Shown here piece after piece: positions 54,613-64,000 of a stretch of 64,000 nucleotides of DNA. The stretch is from Eretmocerus hayati (Eukaryota > Arthropoda > Insecta > Hymenoptera > Aphelinidae): the NCBI GenBank assembly GCA_029851415.1, contig CM056742.1, positions 63,374,454 through 63,438,453 of the forward strand, read 5' to 3'. Both the position numbers and the translations under genes were made by a program. Under the pieces are notes generated by a model. The model did no database searches. It was given only the letters and a program-made list of their open reading frames with translations, and was not told where the DNA came from. Every line of letters begins with the position of its first letter. Position 1 is the first letter of the stretch.

Positions 54613-57228
54613 TTACAATGAGGCCTCATCATCAGTAGGACATTTTACTACTGGGATAAGCGGTAATTCTATATCTTCATCGCCTTCTGTATCTGAGTGG
54701 CGTAATGGGTCTTCTCCTTGGTGAGAATCAGAAGTACATTCGGACAGGTCTTTCAATGTGAGTGAGCGATTTTCACCAGGATTGCTGTAATCATTGAAAT
54801 CGTCCGGTTTCAACGTTGTTTGCAAGTCAATTTCAACAACTTGTGGTCCAAAATTCAGAAAATCTTCATGTATTGTATCATCATTTGAACTGTTTTCATA
54901 CTGAACTGAATTTTTATTCATCTTCGGTGTCCGTTTTTTTGGTCCATTTTTGTTTTCACTGTGTCCAGAAATGCTCGCTATGGCGGGGGAGGATTCTTCT
55001 TTCCATTTCTGTACATTCGTTAGAACTTCGCTGAGTTTCTTACGATAATGGTCATCAAAATTTTCCATATTGGCAAGTGCACGTCGTTCTTTGATCACTT
55101 CTGCGAGACCGTTGATAATGAAAAGAGAGTTCATTAATCTTGTAAAAATAAAGACTTGAGCATGTTAACTAAATGGAGTGGGGCTCACCTTCACAAATAG
55201 AATAAAATGTCGTGTGATACATGACATTTTTTCCTTTCACTTCTTTCGTCGCAGTGAATGTTCTTGCCATGTCTCTGGTAAGGATCATCTTAAACATTCC
55301 AACTAAACATTTGGATATTGTCATACACTTTGTAAGTTTACACTTCAGTACATCTTTCTGCAAAATTATGAATGAAAAATCAGAACTTTGACCATTAATT
55401 ACTCGGGCTGCATTGATAATCATCATAAAGTAAAATCAATAACGTACCAAATCAGCAACGATATCTCCCCCTTTCTTCAAAGCTGTTTCAAAATTATCAA
55501 AATCCTTTTGTGAAGTGATGGGGATTTCAAACCCTCCTTCATCTTGATCTCCTGAGCTTTGATATTTCTGAGCAAGCGCATGCATATTGCCTACAAAATC
55601 TTCAGAAACATTGTCAGACATTTTGATGAGCATAGCCTTGACAGTGGCTAATTCATCCGAATTTTCTTGAACTTTTTTAGCCAGAACTACCAGGCTATCA
55701 TTCACCATACTTAGTTGTTTAACAACTGAAAATTGATGAGGTTGTTTCAATATAAGATTGTAAATAGGAAGATAGAAATGGGGAAACATTGAGAGAACCA
55801 ACTCACCGTCTGATGAATATTCTTTTCGAAGTTTTTTGTGGGAATTTGATGAAAGCGAGCTATCAGTATCAGTCGCACTGGACCTTTTATGAGACTTTGG
55901 TTTCTCATCTATTCCAATGAACCATTACCAAAAATTAAAAATGACAAAATTAGTCTCTCTTTGACTGCAGCCTGGATTAATTAAGTTTCCATCATTAACC
56001 ATTTGAAATTATACAGTACCATGATCGGAGGATCTCATAAGTATATTCCCATTTTGGAGTTTGTTCCTTGTAAATGAGCTCTGAGAAGACGTTGTTGCAA
56101 GAGGTGAGACTGTTCTATTTGATGGTCTACTCAAACCTGTAAGGGAAATGAGATTCTGAAATGACTGAAAGAAGTATACGCTGGCAAGATCATGTTCATA
56201 ACTGACTTGTTTGACTTGAACTTCTTTGAGATGATGAGTTTGATTTTGATGAGCTTGATGTAATTGATACAATTGAATCTGTTGAGGCTGGAGATTGGTG
56301 TCGACCTCTCAATTCTACATGCTCATGCAAGTTAGAGGAATCTGTATTACCAGCAAGACCACATTCAGTAGCAGTTTTTTTGTTGACACTTTGAGGTACC
56401 ATAACTGCATGTTTACTAGTTGAAGCAATACTCAGTCCATCAGAGAAGCCTGAAAATGAGAGATAATATACTCATACTCATAAGCGAGGACATATATTAA
56501 GACTTGGATAGGTTACGCTCATATATTATCCCACAGGAAAGTTCACTAATAGTTATGAGAAAGTATATGGCATTGTTGATTCTAACCTTCTATGATATGT
56601 TTTGCTCCTCTTGAGATAGATGACACATTTTTCATGTATGTTGCAGCTCCTTCCATCAAATTATGCCTTCGGATACTCTCAATCTCTCTCTGCTCTACCA
56701 TTTCACAATCATCATTTGATGTAGCTGTCAGAGCACTGATTGAAGTTTTCAATTTATCCAGTTTCTCCAAAGCTTCTCCAAGATCATCTAAATTCAAATA
56801 AGTTTTGGAGTTAGTGCAAATAGTTAAATATTTTCACCTTGAAATATTTCTGTGGTAAGTTATACACAAAACAGGATGAGTATGTTGTAGCAGCTACAAT
56901 GAAATTGAGTAAATGACAGAAAGTGGATCAAAGAGGTATTCAAATATTCACCAGATCTTGCTCTCAGCTTCACAGTATAAAATGGCCATTGTTCGTTAGC
57001 AGGTGATACAGACTTCAAGAGCGCTTGGTAACTTTTATCATTTATAGGGTCTTGAGGGTAGCGAGTCTTGACCTTCCTATTTGTGTCAATAACTAACCAT
57101 AATCCATTAACTACATCAACAGGTCTAGTATGAGGCTTCCTTCCTCGTTGAACAAATTCAACTACATAATGATTGTAAAGCTTGTCTGGTTTAGGGGAAG
57201 CTCTAAGTACACTTGCCGCAGGAGCCAT
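54613..57228 (-). CDS. DUF4806-like accessory protein of the CACTA element, eight exons
   Basis: Predicted exons (minus): 57228-56952, 56787-56587, 56449-56207, 56136-56020, 55908-55807, 55725-55448, 55357-55189, 55100-54613. All introns are GT-AG, phases agree at every junction, and the total is 1875 nt, giving 624 residues and TAA. The N-terminus (YNHYVVEFVQRGRKP) is of the kind that opens many arthropod DUF4806 proteins. A Ser-rich linker and helices follow. The block PITSQKDFDNFETALKKGGD with GMFKMILTRDMARTF resembles the DUF4806 core. The C-terminus is acidic. The function is unknown; its place in the element suggests DNA binding or transposase regulation. Other splice forms are possible. 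Confidence 0.75.
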
Positions 57229-57990
57229 TTCTTCAAAATCTGTGAGTTGGAATCAAGTGGAATATTGAGTGTAACCATGAAGACTCACATGAGCTATGCG
57301 TACTATCATATTTGAGAATTTATACAAGTAAATTGATAAAAACTTTTCAAAATTCTCATGAGTTTTTTTTGGAAGTATTTTTATCAAGTTCTCTATTGAA
57401 AATGCACATAAATAGAAAAAGAGATTCTAATGTCTCAAGGTTCACATTCTCACTGACAAACCATAGTGATGTATAACCTCCTAGACAACATTTTTTCATG
57501 AAGGTGAAATTATGCAATAGATTGATTTTTCAAAAATGAATTTTCTACAAATGCTCTCATTTTGGAAATCTACATGGATGATAGCTTGATTCAAATACCT
57601 GGCAACTGTTTGTGTGATACTTTGGCAGACAGCAAATCTCAAGAAATGTGAATCCGCTAGCACGCGCCATGTGGGAGTAATCTGAGTGAGCGTTTTGGAG
57701 CAAACAAATTTCCTTTGTCTCGTTTTATTACTTTTCAGCAGTTCCTCAGCATTTTTTCGCGAGCCAAAACCCTTTGCCAATTGCCAATCTAGAGCACATG
57801 CGCTGACATAGCAGAAGAAGGTCCAGTGCGGCGTGCATATAGTCGCCAATGTCAAGGTTGGGTTTTATCCTAACTCAGGAGATACCTACTTTACCTTTGT
57901 AAATATTCATGATTACAGCAGACAGCTATAACCATGCAGCTTGTTTACAATATTTAATACATATATTACATTAGAAGCGAATATGATGTT
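57229..57990. other. Spacer between the two CACTA genes
   Basis: Contains a 119-residue minus-strand ORF (57496-57855) with no recognised motif. It may be a 5' exon or leader of the DUF4806-like gene, or chance. Confidence 0.4.
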
Positions 57991-60264
57991 TTAGTGAATA
58001 AGAGGCATCAAAAAAATTCTTTCTTGCTCACTGTCTGAGAAGTTTAGATTGAATTTGACCATTTTGCTAGCCACCTTATAAATGCCAACATACATCTCTA
58101 ATTCATCTCTGATCTCTTCTACTTCATGCATATTGAGTAATGAGGAATCATGATGATGAGTGAAGATTGATTTTTTTATACGATAATAAGATACCTTGAT
58201 GTGTAATGTACCATCGATCAGACTAAACTTGTGGATCTTAACTGGTCTTCTATTATCCAATAGTGCAGTGTTGTTAGGATGTTTTGCAGAGAGAAAATAA
58301 TTCTTGAAATTGACTTCCAAGATTTTACCGGTGACAGTTTGCTTAATAATTTTGAGTTCTGAAAGGAGCGGAGGGATCATCAACATACTTCTTTGGACAT
58401 GAATGCGCCTACAGTATTGAGCAACTGTTCTGTGAGGAGAGAGCAGTATATTTTTTATCTTCCCCAGCTCATTCTCATATGGAAAGGCACTCATCTCATC
58501 CAAGCTACATTCCATATTGTCCACATCATCTGCAATGTGACTAAGAGAATGGACATTTATTGTGACAAATGTTGAGCCGTACAATAATTTTGCTTCTTCA
58601 ATGAATTGATGAGAAAAATGTCTGGCTAGATTTGTGTAATGTGCTGCCTGAGGGCTTGAAAGCATTCTTATTAATAAGTGAAGCAATAGAAAGTTCTCAT
58701 AATAATCATCATTCAAAATTTTCTTAAACACTATCGGTCCACAGTAGAGTAAGAAAAATCTGTTGTCCACTGCATGGTAATCTTCAAAAAAATCAGTTGA
58801 TGGCATTTTCCTTTTGAACTCATGTGGAATATCTTTTTTTATCATCTTTGTACGCCTATTCAACTCAGTTTTCTGCTGGGCGCTCAACCTAATTACTGGA
58901 GAGTTTTGTGCACCTTTCATCAAGAATGACAATAGTCTAGGTGTCACTCCAAGATGAATGGCATGCATAGGTTCAAGAATAAACATATAGACAAAATCTA
59001 TGGGTGGATCTAGAGCAAGGAGTGGAGAATGCCCATTATGATGATTTACATCCTCAAAATTCCTAAAACCTTCAGCGGTTCTTTTTTCACAGTTGAGGTG
59101 TAAGAATACTGTAACATTGTCAACTTTTTCCCCCTTAACCTTGCATCTGCCACAACCGTCGAATGATGTATGCCCTCTAACAGCTTTTATAGCATCGGTA
59201 GCTGGTTTATCACAAGTAAAACATCTAATTTGAATCACAAATAGGGTTTGTTGAATTTCTAGACCATACTCCATGAGGTGATTCATTTCTAAGATGAAAT
59301 CTACAAAATATTCCCCAAAATTTTTAGGCTTACCATTACCATAAAAAATACACACAGGGAATGGCTTATAGATATCTGGGCTTGAATAGATTTTACACAA
59401 GATTGGCCACATGGTCATTTGACTATTTTTATGAATCTTGACTCCATCAATATTAAAGTCCAATTTGATCTCTCGAGTGGGATGAGCATTCACATTTAGA
59501 CATGCTTTTAGCCCTTCAGCAACACCCATGTAAACATATTCCCCTGCTTCATTCCTACTATCAGTCATAATCCTAATGTTATACTTAGCTTTAGTTGTGC
59601 CGAGGAAAGTTTTTGAGTTTTTAGGCAATTGAGGTAATAGCCTTTGCCTCAAAATTTTCAGAAGTGTATCCAGATGTATGTTAGGTATTCTTGCAGAGAC
59701 AGACCACTGTTTCAGTTCATGAATCTCATAATCTTCTGGTAGTTGATCATTTGTCGTTGAATCTGAACTTGTACCTGACATACTTCTATCGTCTCCATCA
59801 TTTTCATCATAAGAAACTGAATTATCAGTTCCTTCATTAGAAAATACCCTACTGTTTTGAATACTATCAACACTAGAAGCACCACTATTACTCCTCAAAG
59901 ACAAATTATGCACATTGGAACTATCAGATGTCTCATCGGAACCATTCTGAACAAAGTAATTGTTATCGGAAGGATCATTGAGCCTCTCATGATCAGAATG
60001 ACTAGTATTATCTAATAAGTCTCTATCCATTCCAATGGCATTCTGATCCTGTGAAGTGATAGAACTTTCATCATCTGCATCTGTTCCGGAGTCACATTCT
60101 GATGAATATTGTAGTCTCTTCTCTGGGGATGAGGATGATTCTCCACTCGTAGAACTCAACCTTGGTCTTTTTGAACGTATTTTATTCAGTAGCCGGTGCC
60201 TTCGTACCCGGGCTGTACTGAGTTTCCTGCCACCTGCTGAGCTCATGATCACGTCACTTTCCAC
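57991..60264 (-). CDS. CACTA-type transposase
   Basis: A 757-residue uninterrupted ORF starting at ATG 60264. Residues 1-180 are basic, then Ser/Asp-rich and probably disordered. From about 185 (ELKQWSVSARIPNIHLDTLL) it follows the pattern of the animal CACTA/Transposase_21-like family: DFNIDGVKIHKNSQMTMWPI at about 269-288 (Asp273 a candidate catalytic residue), RGHTSFDGCGRCKVKGE at about 363-379 (zinc-binding-like Cys pair), FILEPMHAIHLGVTPRLLSF at about 428-447, and FFLLYCGPIVFKKIL at about 503-517. It should cut at the element's TIRs and rejoin it elsewhere. The assignment agrees with the CCCTGGTAG termini. The catalytic triad is not proven by eye. Confidence 0.8.
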   Translation of the reverse strand: MESDVIMSSAGGRKLSTARVRRHRLLNKIRSKRPRLSSTSGESSSSPEKRLQYSSECDSGTDADDESSITSQDQNAIGMDRDLLDNTSHSDHERLNDPSDNNYFVQNGSDETSDSSNVHNLSLRSNSGASSVDSIQNSRVFSNEGTDNSVSYDENDGDDRSMSGTSSDSTTNDQLPEDYEIHELKQWSVSARIPNIHLDTLLKILRQRLLPQLPKNSKTFLGTTKAKYNIRIMTDSRNEAGEYVYMGVAEGLKACLNVNAHPTREIKLDFNIDGVKIHKNSQMTMWPILCKIYSSPDIYKPFPVCIFYGNGKPKNFGEYFVDFILEMNHLMEYGLEIQQTLFVIQIRCFTCDKPATDAIKAVRGHTSFDGCGRCKVKGEKVDNVTVFLHLNCEKRTAEGFRNFEDVNHHNGHSPLLALDPPIDFVYMFILEPMHAIHLGVTPRLLSFLMKGAQNSPVIRLSAQQKTELNRRTKMIKKDIPHEFKRKMPSTDFFEDYHAVDNRFFLLYCGPIVFKKILNDDYYENFLLLHLLIRMLSSPQAAHYTNLARHFSHQFIEEAKLLYGSTFVTINVHSLSHIADDVDNMECSLDEMSAFPYENELGKIKNILLSPHRTVAQYCRRIHVQRSMLMIPPLLSELKIIKQTVTGKILEVNFKNYFLSAKHPNNTALLDNRRPVKIHKFSLIDGTLHIKVSYYRIKKSIFTHHHDSSLLNMHEVEEIRDELEMYVGIYKVASKMVKFNLNFSDSEQERIFLMPLIH

Positions 60265-60449
60265 AAAAAAAATTACAAAATAATATACGAAATTAAAAAA
60301 ATCAGTATCCTGAGGTAAACCACTTCACGAATCTTGCGCCTAAAAAAATTCCATTTTCCAGACATTATACACGCTAGACCGTCAAGGTTATATGGTGAAC
60401 GGAGTAAATCATGACTATAGTGAGTTTTTACCATTTTCGGAATACAAAT

Positions 60450-60690
60450 CTGGCCAGAATATGTAACATATGATGGCCAGTTAATGGCCATTGCATGCCA
60501 ATACTCGGCAATTTTTGAGGTCTTTTACGATGGCCAGTTTCTGGCCAAAAACCATTCAGAAAACCACTCATACAGTGGTTGAACACTTTGGCCCCCAAAT
60601 TTATGGCCAGTTCATGGCCATTTTCTGGCCAGTTTTACTGAACATTTTTTGATGCTGTATTTCTGGCCAGAAACTTTTTTCACGGCAGAA
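60450..60690. repeat. Right subterminal TGGCCA cluster
   Basis: Many TGGCCAG/CTGGCCA motifs lie between 60453 and 60670, including paired inverted copies. Counterpart of the left cluster. Confidence 0.85.
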
Positions 60691-60715
60691 AAATATGTTC
60701 AGTTTTCTACCAGGG

Positions 60716-61290
60716 TTAAGTTCTGAAAATTATGGACCCTGTTTCTGTAGGATTTAATCATATCTCTAAAATAATGAAAATCTTTCGCCGAGCCGAATCT
60801 CAGGAATGTCAATTGGAACTTTTCTTGGAACTTTTGGTCTTGAAATCATTTTGAAGTTTCTCTCGGCTGTGGATTTCATAATCAAACAACAATCGTAATA
60901 AGTGAAACATATTTTCGTACGAGCGAAAGCCTCTAGTTCTCTTGAGAATCCCCAAGCACCAACCGAGATTCTCATTCGAGTGAATTCCACGACGAGAATT
61001 GCCATGATCCGTATTGTGAGGTGGATGAATTCCATGATCACATCGTGAAAAATCGTATTGAATTGATTGATATCGTTATTTTGAGGATATTCATGTTCTG
61101 AGAAACCCATTGAAGTCGGAATCTTGGAAACGTCAATTGAAACCCCCTGGAACTTTTGGATCTGAAATTTCTCAAAAATTGTTTCCAGCTGTGTATTTCT
61201 TCATCAAAAGATTAATCGTAATAACTGCAGCATAGATCCTTATCAGTGAATGACTCTAGCTTCACGTAAATCCTCAAATACGCTGCTGAA
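60716..61290. repeat. Diverged tandem duplication next to the CACTA element
   Basis: Two units, about 60788-60900 and 61116-61225, share GTCAATTG, CTGGAACTTTTGG-like and AATCGTAATAA strings in the same order, about 330 bp apart. No coding sequence. Confidence 0.55.
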
Positions 61291-62177
61291 AGATATTAGC
61301 AGAATGCTTTCTCATTGTAAAATCTGACAATCTCGTTAACCAATACACACGACTCCCAGAATTTCCCAAAAAATAATGATCCACTAAAGATAATAATAAA
61401 ACTCTCAAACCCCCCCCCCTCCGATCTGTACACACTATATAGTTTGCTCTCGTACATACGTATGTACATAGCCTATTTTATCCAATTTATAAATGTACAC
61501 CATGCTTTCTTTACTCTATTGAAACTGTTAACATTCCATTATCCTTCCACTAATACTATCCCCTTAAGCCCCAGACATAGATCTTCTTGAAACTCTCATT
61601 TGAGAAACTAAAAAACCCGGATTCCCACCCATACATTCTGGAAGTCAAAGTGCGACTTACAATCGGAAGCTCACAACGAGAGGAACAAAATGTCGAAAGC
61701 CGAATTCGTGTGAGTAGAGATTTTCATTCTAAACATCTTCAAAGGAGGGGATCTGGCTGTCACCATTCTGTTCCTCTCGCCGAGAGCCTCCTATTATAGG
61801 TAACGCTCTTCCTTGTTGAAATTGATCAGTGGTGGAGGAAAATGTTTATTTGCACAGGTGGTTTATGTTTTTTTGTGCGTGCCTTGTTCTTTCGGGTGCA
61901 CCGGTTCTCCTGGACCCTTCCATCGATCTTCTGGGAATTCATATGAGTGCTAGATAACCACCCAAAGATGTGCTGAGTGGATTCACAGATCAATCCATCC
62001 AACAGTTTTCGATTTATGGGTAATGAAAACGAAATTTTTTTCATTCTTAGCAATTTGTTCCCATTTCTTTTCAAATGAAATATCTTGTAGGAATGCACCC
62101 AGGAAGAATTTTGAGGGTCCTTGTAAAATGTTTACTTTGCCATTGTTACGTGGGGTGTCGGCGACAAAGAAAGACTC

Positions 62178-62178
<1 letters not shown>
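61291..62178. other. Unassigned AT-rich region
   Basis: No supported gene. A C-run (about 61410-61421) and a CGTACATACGTATGTACAT palindromic string near 61451 are present. Confidence 0.45.
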
Positions 62179-62222
<44 letters not shown>

Positions 62223-62236
62223 TATATATATATATT
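62179..62236. repeat. (TA)n microsatellite
   Basis: About 58 bp of TA repeats with one GA interruption. Confidence 0.95.
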
Positions 62237-63120
62237 GAAATGACGTGGACTATGAATACAAATATGCTGTGTATTTGAGGTAAAGAGTGGATGAGCGGTC
62301 TGACGCGGCGCGCGCGAGTCGAGGATTATATATCCTCGGCTCGATGCGCGTCGTGTACAGACACAAAGTGCAAAGTTCGGCAAAACGTGATCGCGCGATG
62401 CATTCCTCCAGGTGTGTGCATCGGCGATCGGTTTTGCAGAACCGACGACAGGGTGATTGCTTAATGAGAGCAATCACCCATGTCGTCACACGTGTGAGGC
62501 CGGGACCTTGTCATCCTCGACAAACCCTACTTGTTTTGATGTGAATGATGTTTACATGAATTTTTACATAGTCTTCCCGTGTCATTACATATTGGAACAG
62601 TTTTTCTCGGGTTCATTGTTGACTTCGGTCCATTTTATATTGCATCATTATTTCTCGATTATTATATTATTATTATATTATATTATTCATCTGGAGTACT
62701 TCAATTGTTTTCAATCTTTTTGTGTTTCTTAACTCTTTTTTTTTATTGATATTTTACCCTCGGCCAATATTTCCTTCATAACCTGTAAAATCCTGAAACA
62801 AAGTAACTTTAATCTATGAAATTTTACATCATTTTCTCAATTTTCTGACTGTATCTTCGTGGATCCTCTGACATTTGTAAACAATCTAGTGCTATGTTTT
62901 AACGATATTTTGCTATACTTTAACAACATTTTCTCGACATTTTATGGTATTTTCTGAACAATAATTCTGAACCAATATTCTGCGATATTCTAACGATAAT
63001 CTACACTATTTTTTGAACAATACTTTCCAACATTTTGAACAATATTTCACAATATTTTTTTTTAACAATATTTGACAATATCTTTGAGCAATATTTTCCA
63101 ATAGTTTTGAACAATTTCCC
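62237..63120. other. Unassigned region with a GC-rich island
   Basis: 62280-62530 is richer in GC and CpG than its surroundings and contains a 17-bp hairpin (listed separately). The rest is AT-rich with no ORF I can support. Confidence 0.4.
62444..62487. other. 17-bp stem hairpin
   Basis: GACGACAGGGTGATTGC pairs with GCAATCACCC-TGTCGTC (one bulged A) around a 9-nt loop TTAATGAGA. Its role is unknown. Confidence 0.6.
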
Positions 63121-63316
63121 ATCGATATTTCTATGTATTCTTACCAATACTTGTATAATTCTTTGACAATATTTCTTAACAATATTTTACAATATTTTTT
63201 AAACAATATTTGACAATATTTTTGAGCAATACTGTCCAATATTTCTGCACAATTTTCCATCGATATTTCTATGTATTCTCACCAATACTCGTATAATTCT
63301 TTTACAATATTTCGAT
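63121..63316. repeat. AT-rich tandem duplication, 138-bp period
   Basis: ATCGATATTTCTATGTATTC occurs at 63121 and 63259, each followed by ACCAATACTYGTATAATTCTT. Flanking sequence (62880-63440) is a degenerate ACAATATTTT-type simple repeat. Confidence 0.8.
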
Positions 63317-64000
63317 CAATAATTCCCCAACATTTCTACAATACTTCAACTATTGTTCATACCGTATTCTCACTGAACTCTACAATTTTTCTCGCGATGC
63401 TTACAATATTTTTCTTCCATACTTTCTCACGATATCTTTCAATAATTCCTGAATTAGTTTGACAGTACTTTTCGATACTTTTGCAACCTTATCAGACGAC
63501 GTTTTTCTATGGCATTTTCAATGACTGGAAATCCTTGCCTTCCATGATGAAGATGGAAAACTCGTGAGTGTCATGTGATGTGTGTGGTGTCCTGTATTTC
63601 TTCGTGAATATTCGTCGCCCTGGTATAGATCTGAATCGACATGAAAGTGCACCGATTCGAGTCTTAGTGCCCGACCACGATGACGAAGGTATTTAGTATT
63701 ATGCCAGCTCAGCATTTCTTTCTTCTATTCCTACTTTCTTTGTAGTTCATCAGCTCCTCTCTCCTCATTTTCTTTTGATTTCGGTCTTGATTTCCTTCAT
63801 TTTCGTAGGTGTTTCGGCGGGTCCATCGATTTACTCGCTTGCCCCTCCTCTCTTGGGTCCACGAGCGGGCCTAAAATTAGGCGACTTTGATTGGGCCATA
63901 TATGAGTAGCTGTTTCTTTCTTAAGTGTACATTGTGTGAATGAATTATCTCTTCGTTTCCAATTTTGTGTGCTGTTGTGTATGGTTTTCCATCTTCCCTG
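63317..64000. other. Unassigned right edge
   Basis: Degenerate AT-rich sequence to about 63480, then unique sequence with no gene or repeat I can support. Confidence 0.45.

Larger units (their letters stand above)
54114..60715 (-). mobile_element. CACTA (EnSpm)-like DNA transposon, apparently complete
   Basis: The 6.6-kb element has terminal inverted repeats CCCTGGTAGAAAA (54114 inward, 60715 inward), flanked by TT on both sides. Subterminal zones are dense in TGGCCA/CTGGCCAG motifs, as expected for CACTA transposase-binding arrays. It carries two minus-strand genes: an intronless 757-residue transposase and an eight-exon 624-residue DUF4806-like gene. Neither has a stop or frameshift. TIR length beyond 13 bp and exact duplication size are uncertain. 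Confidence 0.85.

Noticed and set aside
1..64000. tRNA or rRNA genes
   Set aside because: No complete cloverleaf with A and B boxes and no rRNA-like sequence was recognised; the lysine tRNA match at 28206 is only the primer-binding site.

Overview
This is a eukaryotic nuclear DNA window, almost certainly from an arthropod and probably an insect. The evidence is GT-AG introns, non-LTR retrotransposons of the R1 and CR1/Jockey type, a Ty3/Gypsy element, a Polinton/Maverick remnant, a CACTA-type transposon and long fold-back elements. Nearly all of it is nested mobile DNA. The only host gene I can support is a pair of exons encoding part of the C-terminal C2 domain of the synaptic protein Unc-13 (16278-16602, + strand), so most of the window may be intronic or intergenic sequence that filled with transposons.

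Layout. 0.2-0.7 kb: 3' scrap of a non-LTR element. 0.75-6.1 kb (-): near full-length CR1/Jockey-like element, family 'A', with a PHD-like ORF1 and an endonuclease-RT ORF2 in the same frame, separated by TGA-CTA. 6.1-12.25 kb (+): R1-like element bounded on both sides by (GA)n, with one stop in ORF2 and a duplicated structured 3' region. 12.87-15.68 kb: fold-back element with about 165-bp subrepeats. 16.3-16.6 kb: unc-13 exons. 17.2-21.15 kb: second fold-back family, split by a 5'-truncated family-A copy. 22.6-27.65 kb: inverted arms enclosing another fold-back and a decayed LTR element with a gag-like ORF. 27.67-35.37 kb: Ty3/Gypsy element with LTRs, primer-binding site and gag-pro-RT-RH-IN, broken mainly by in-frame stops and invaded near its 3' end. 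35.5-44.4 kb: Polinton/Maverick with major capsid, small ORF, minor-capsid-like, protease, PLA2-like, ATPase and integrase genes. Most are broken, and a 247-bp MITE and a 2.95-kb TA-flanked TIR element have inserted into it. 44.5-46.2 kb (-): unidentified decayed gene. 48.1-53.55 kb: three consecutive palindromes. 54.1-60.7 kb (-): apparently intact CACTA-like transposon. 60.7-64 kb: AT-rich sequence with minor repeats.

How the genes work together. In family A and the R1-like element, ORF1 is the RNA-binding partner and ORF2 the endonuclease/RT of target-primed reverse transcription; the two elements couple ORF1 to ORF2 in different ways. In the Polinton, a capsid and maturation block (-) diverges from ATPase, accessory and integrase genes (+) around a short intergenic TATA region; no DNA polymerase gene was found. 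In the CACTA element an intronless transposase sits upstream of an eight-exon DUF4806-like gene, and both lie between TGGCCA-rich subterminal repeats.

The best leads are the TGA-CTA junction in family A, the covarying hairpin in the R1-like 3' region, its (GA)n boundaries and the intact two-gene CACTA element. All assignments come from reading translations and repeats by eye; no database search was run.
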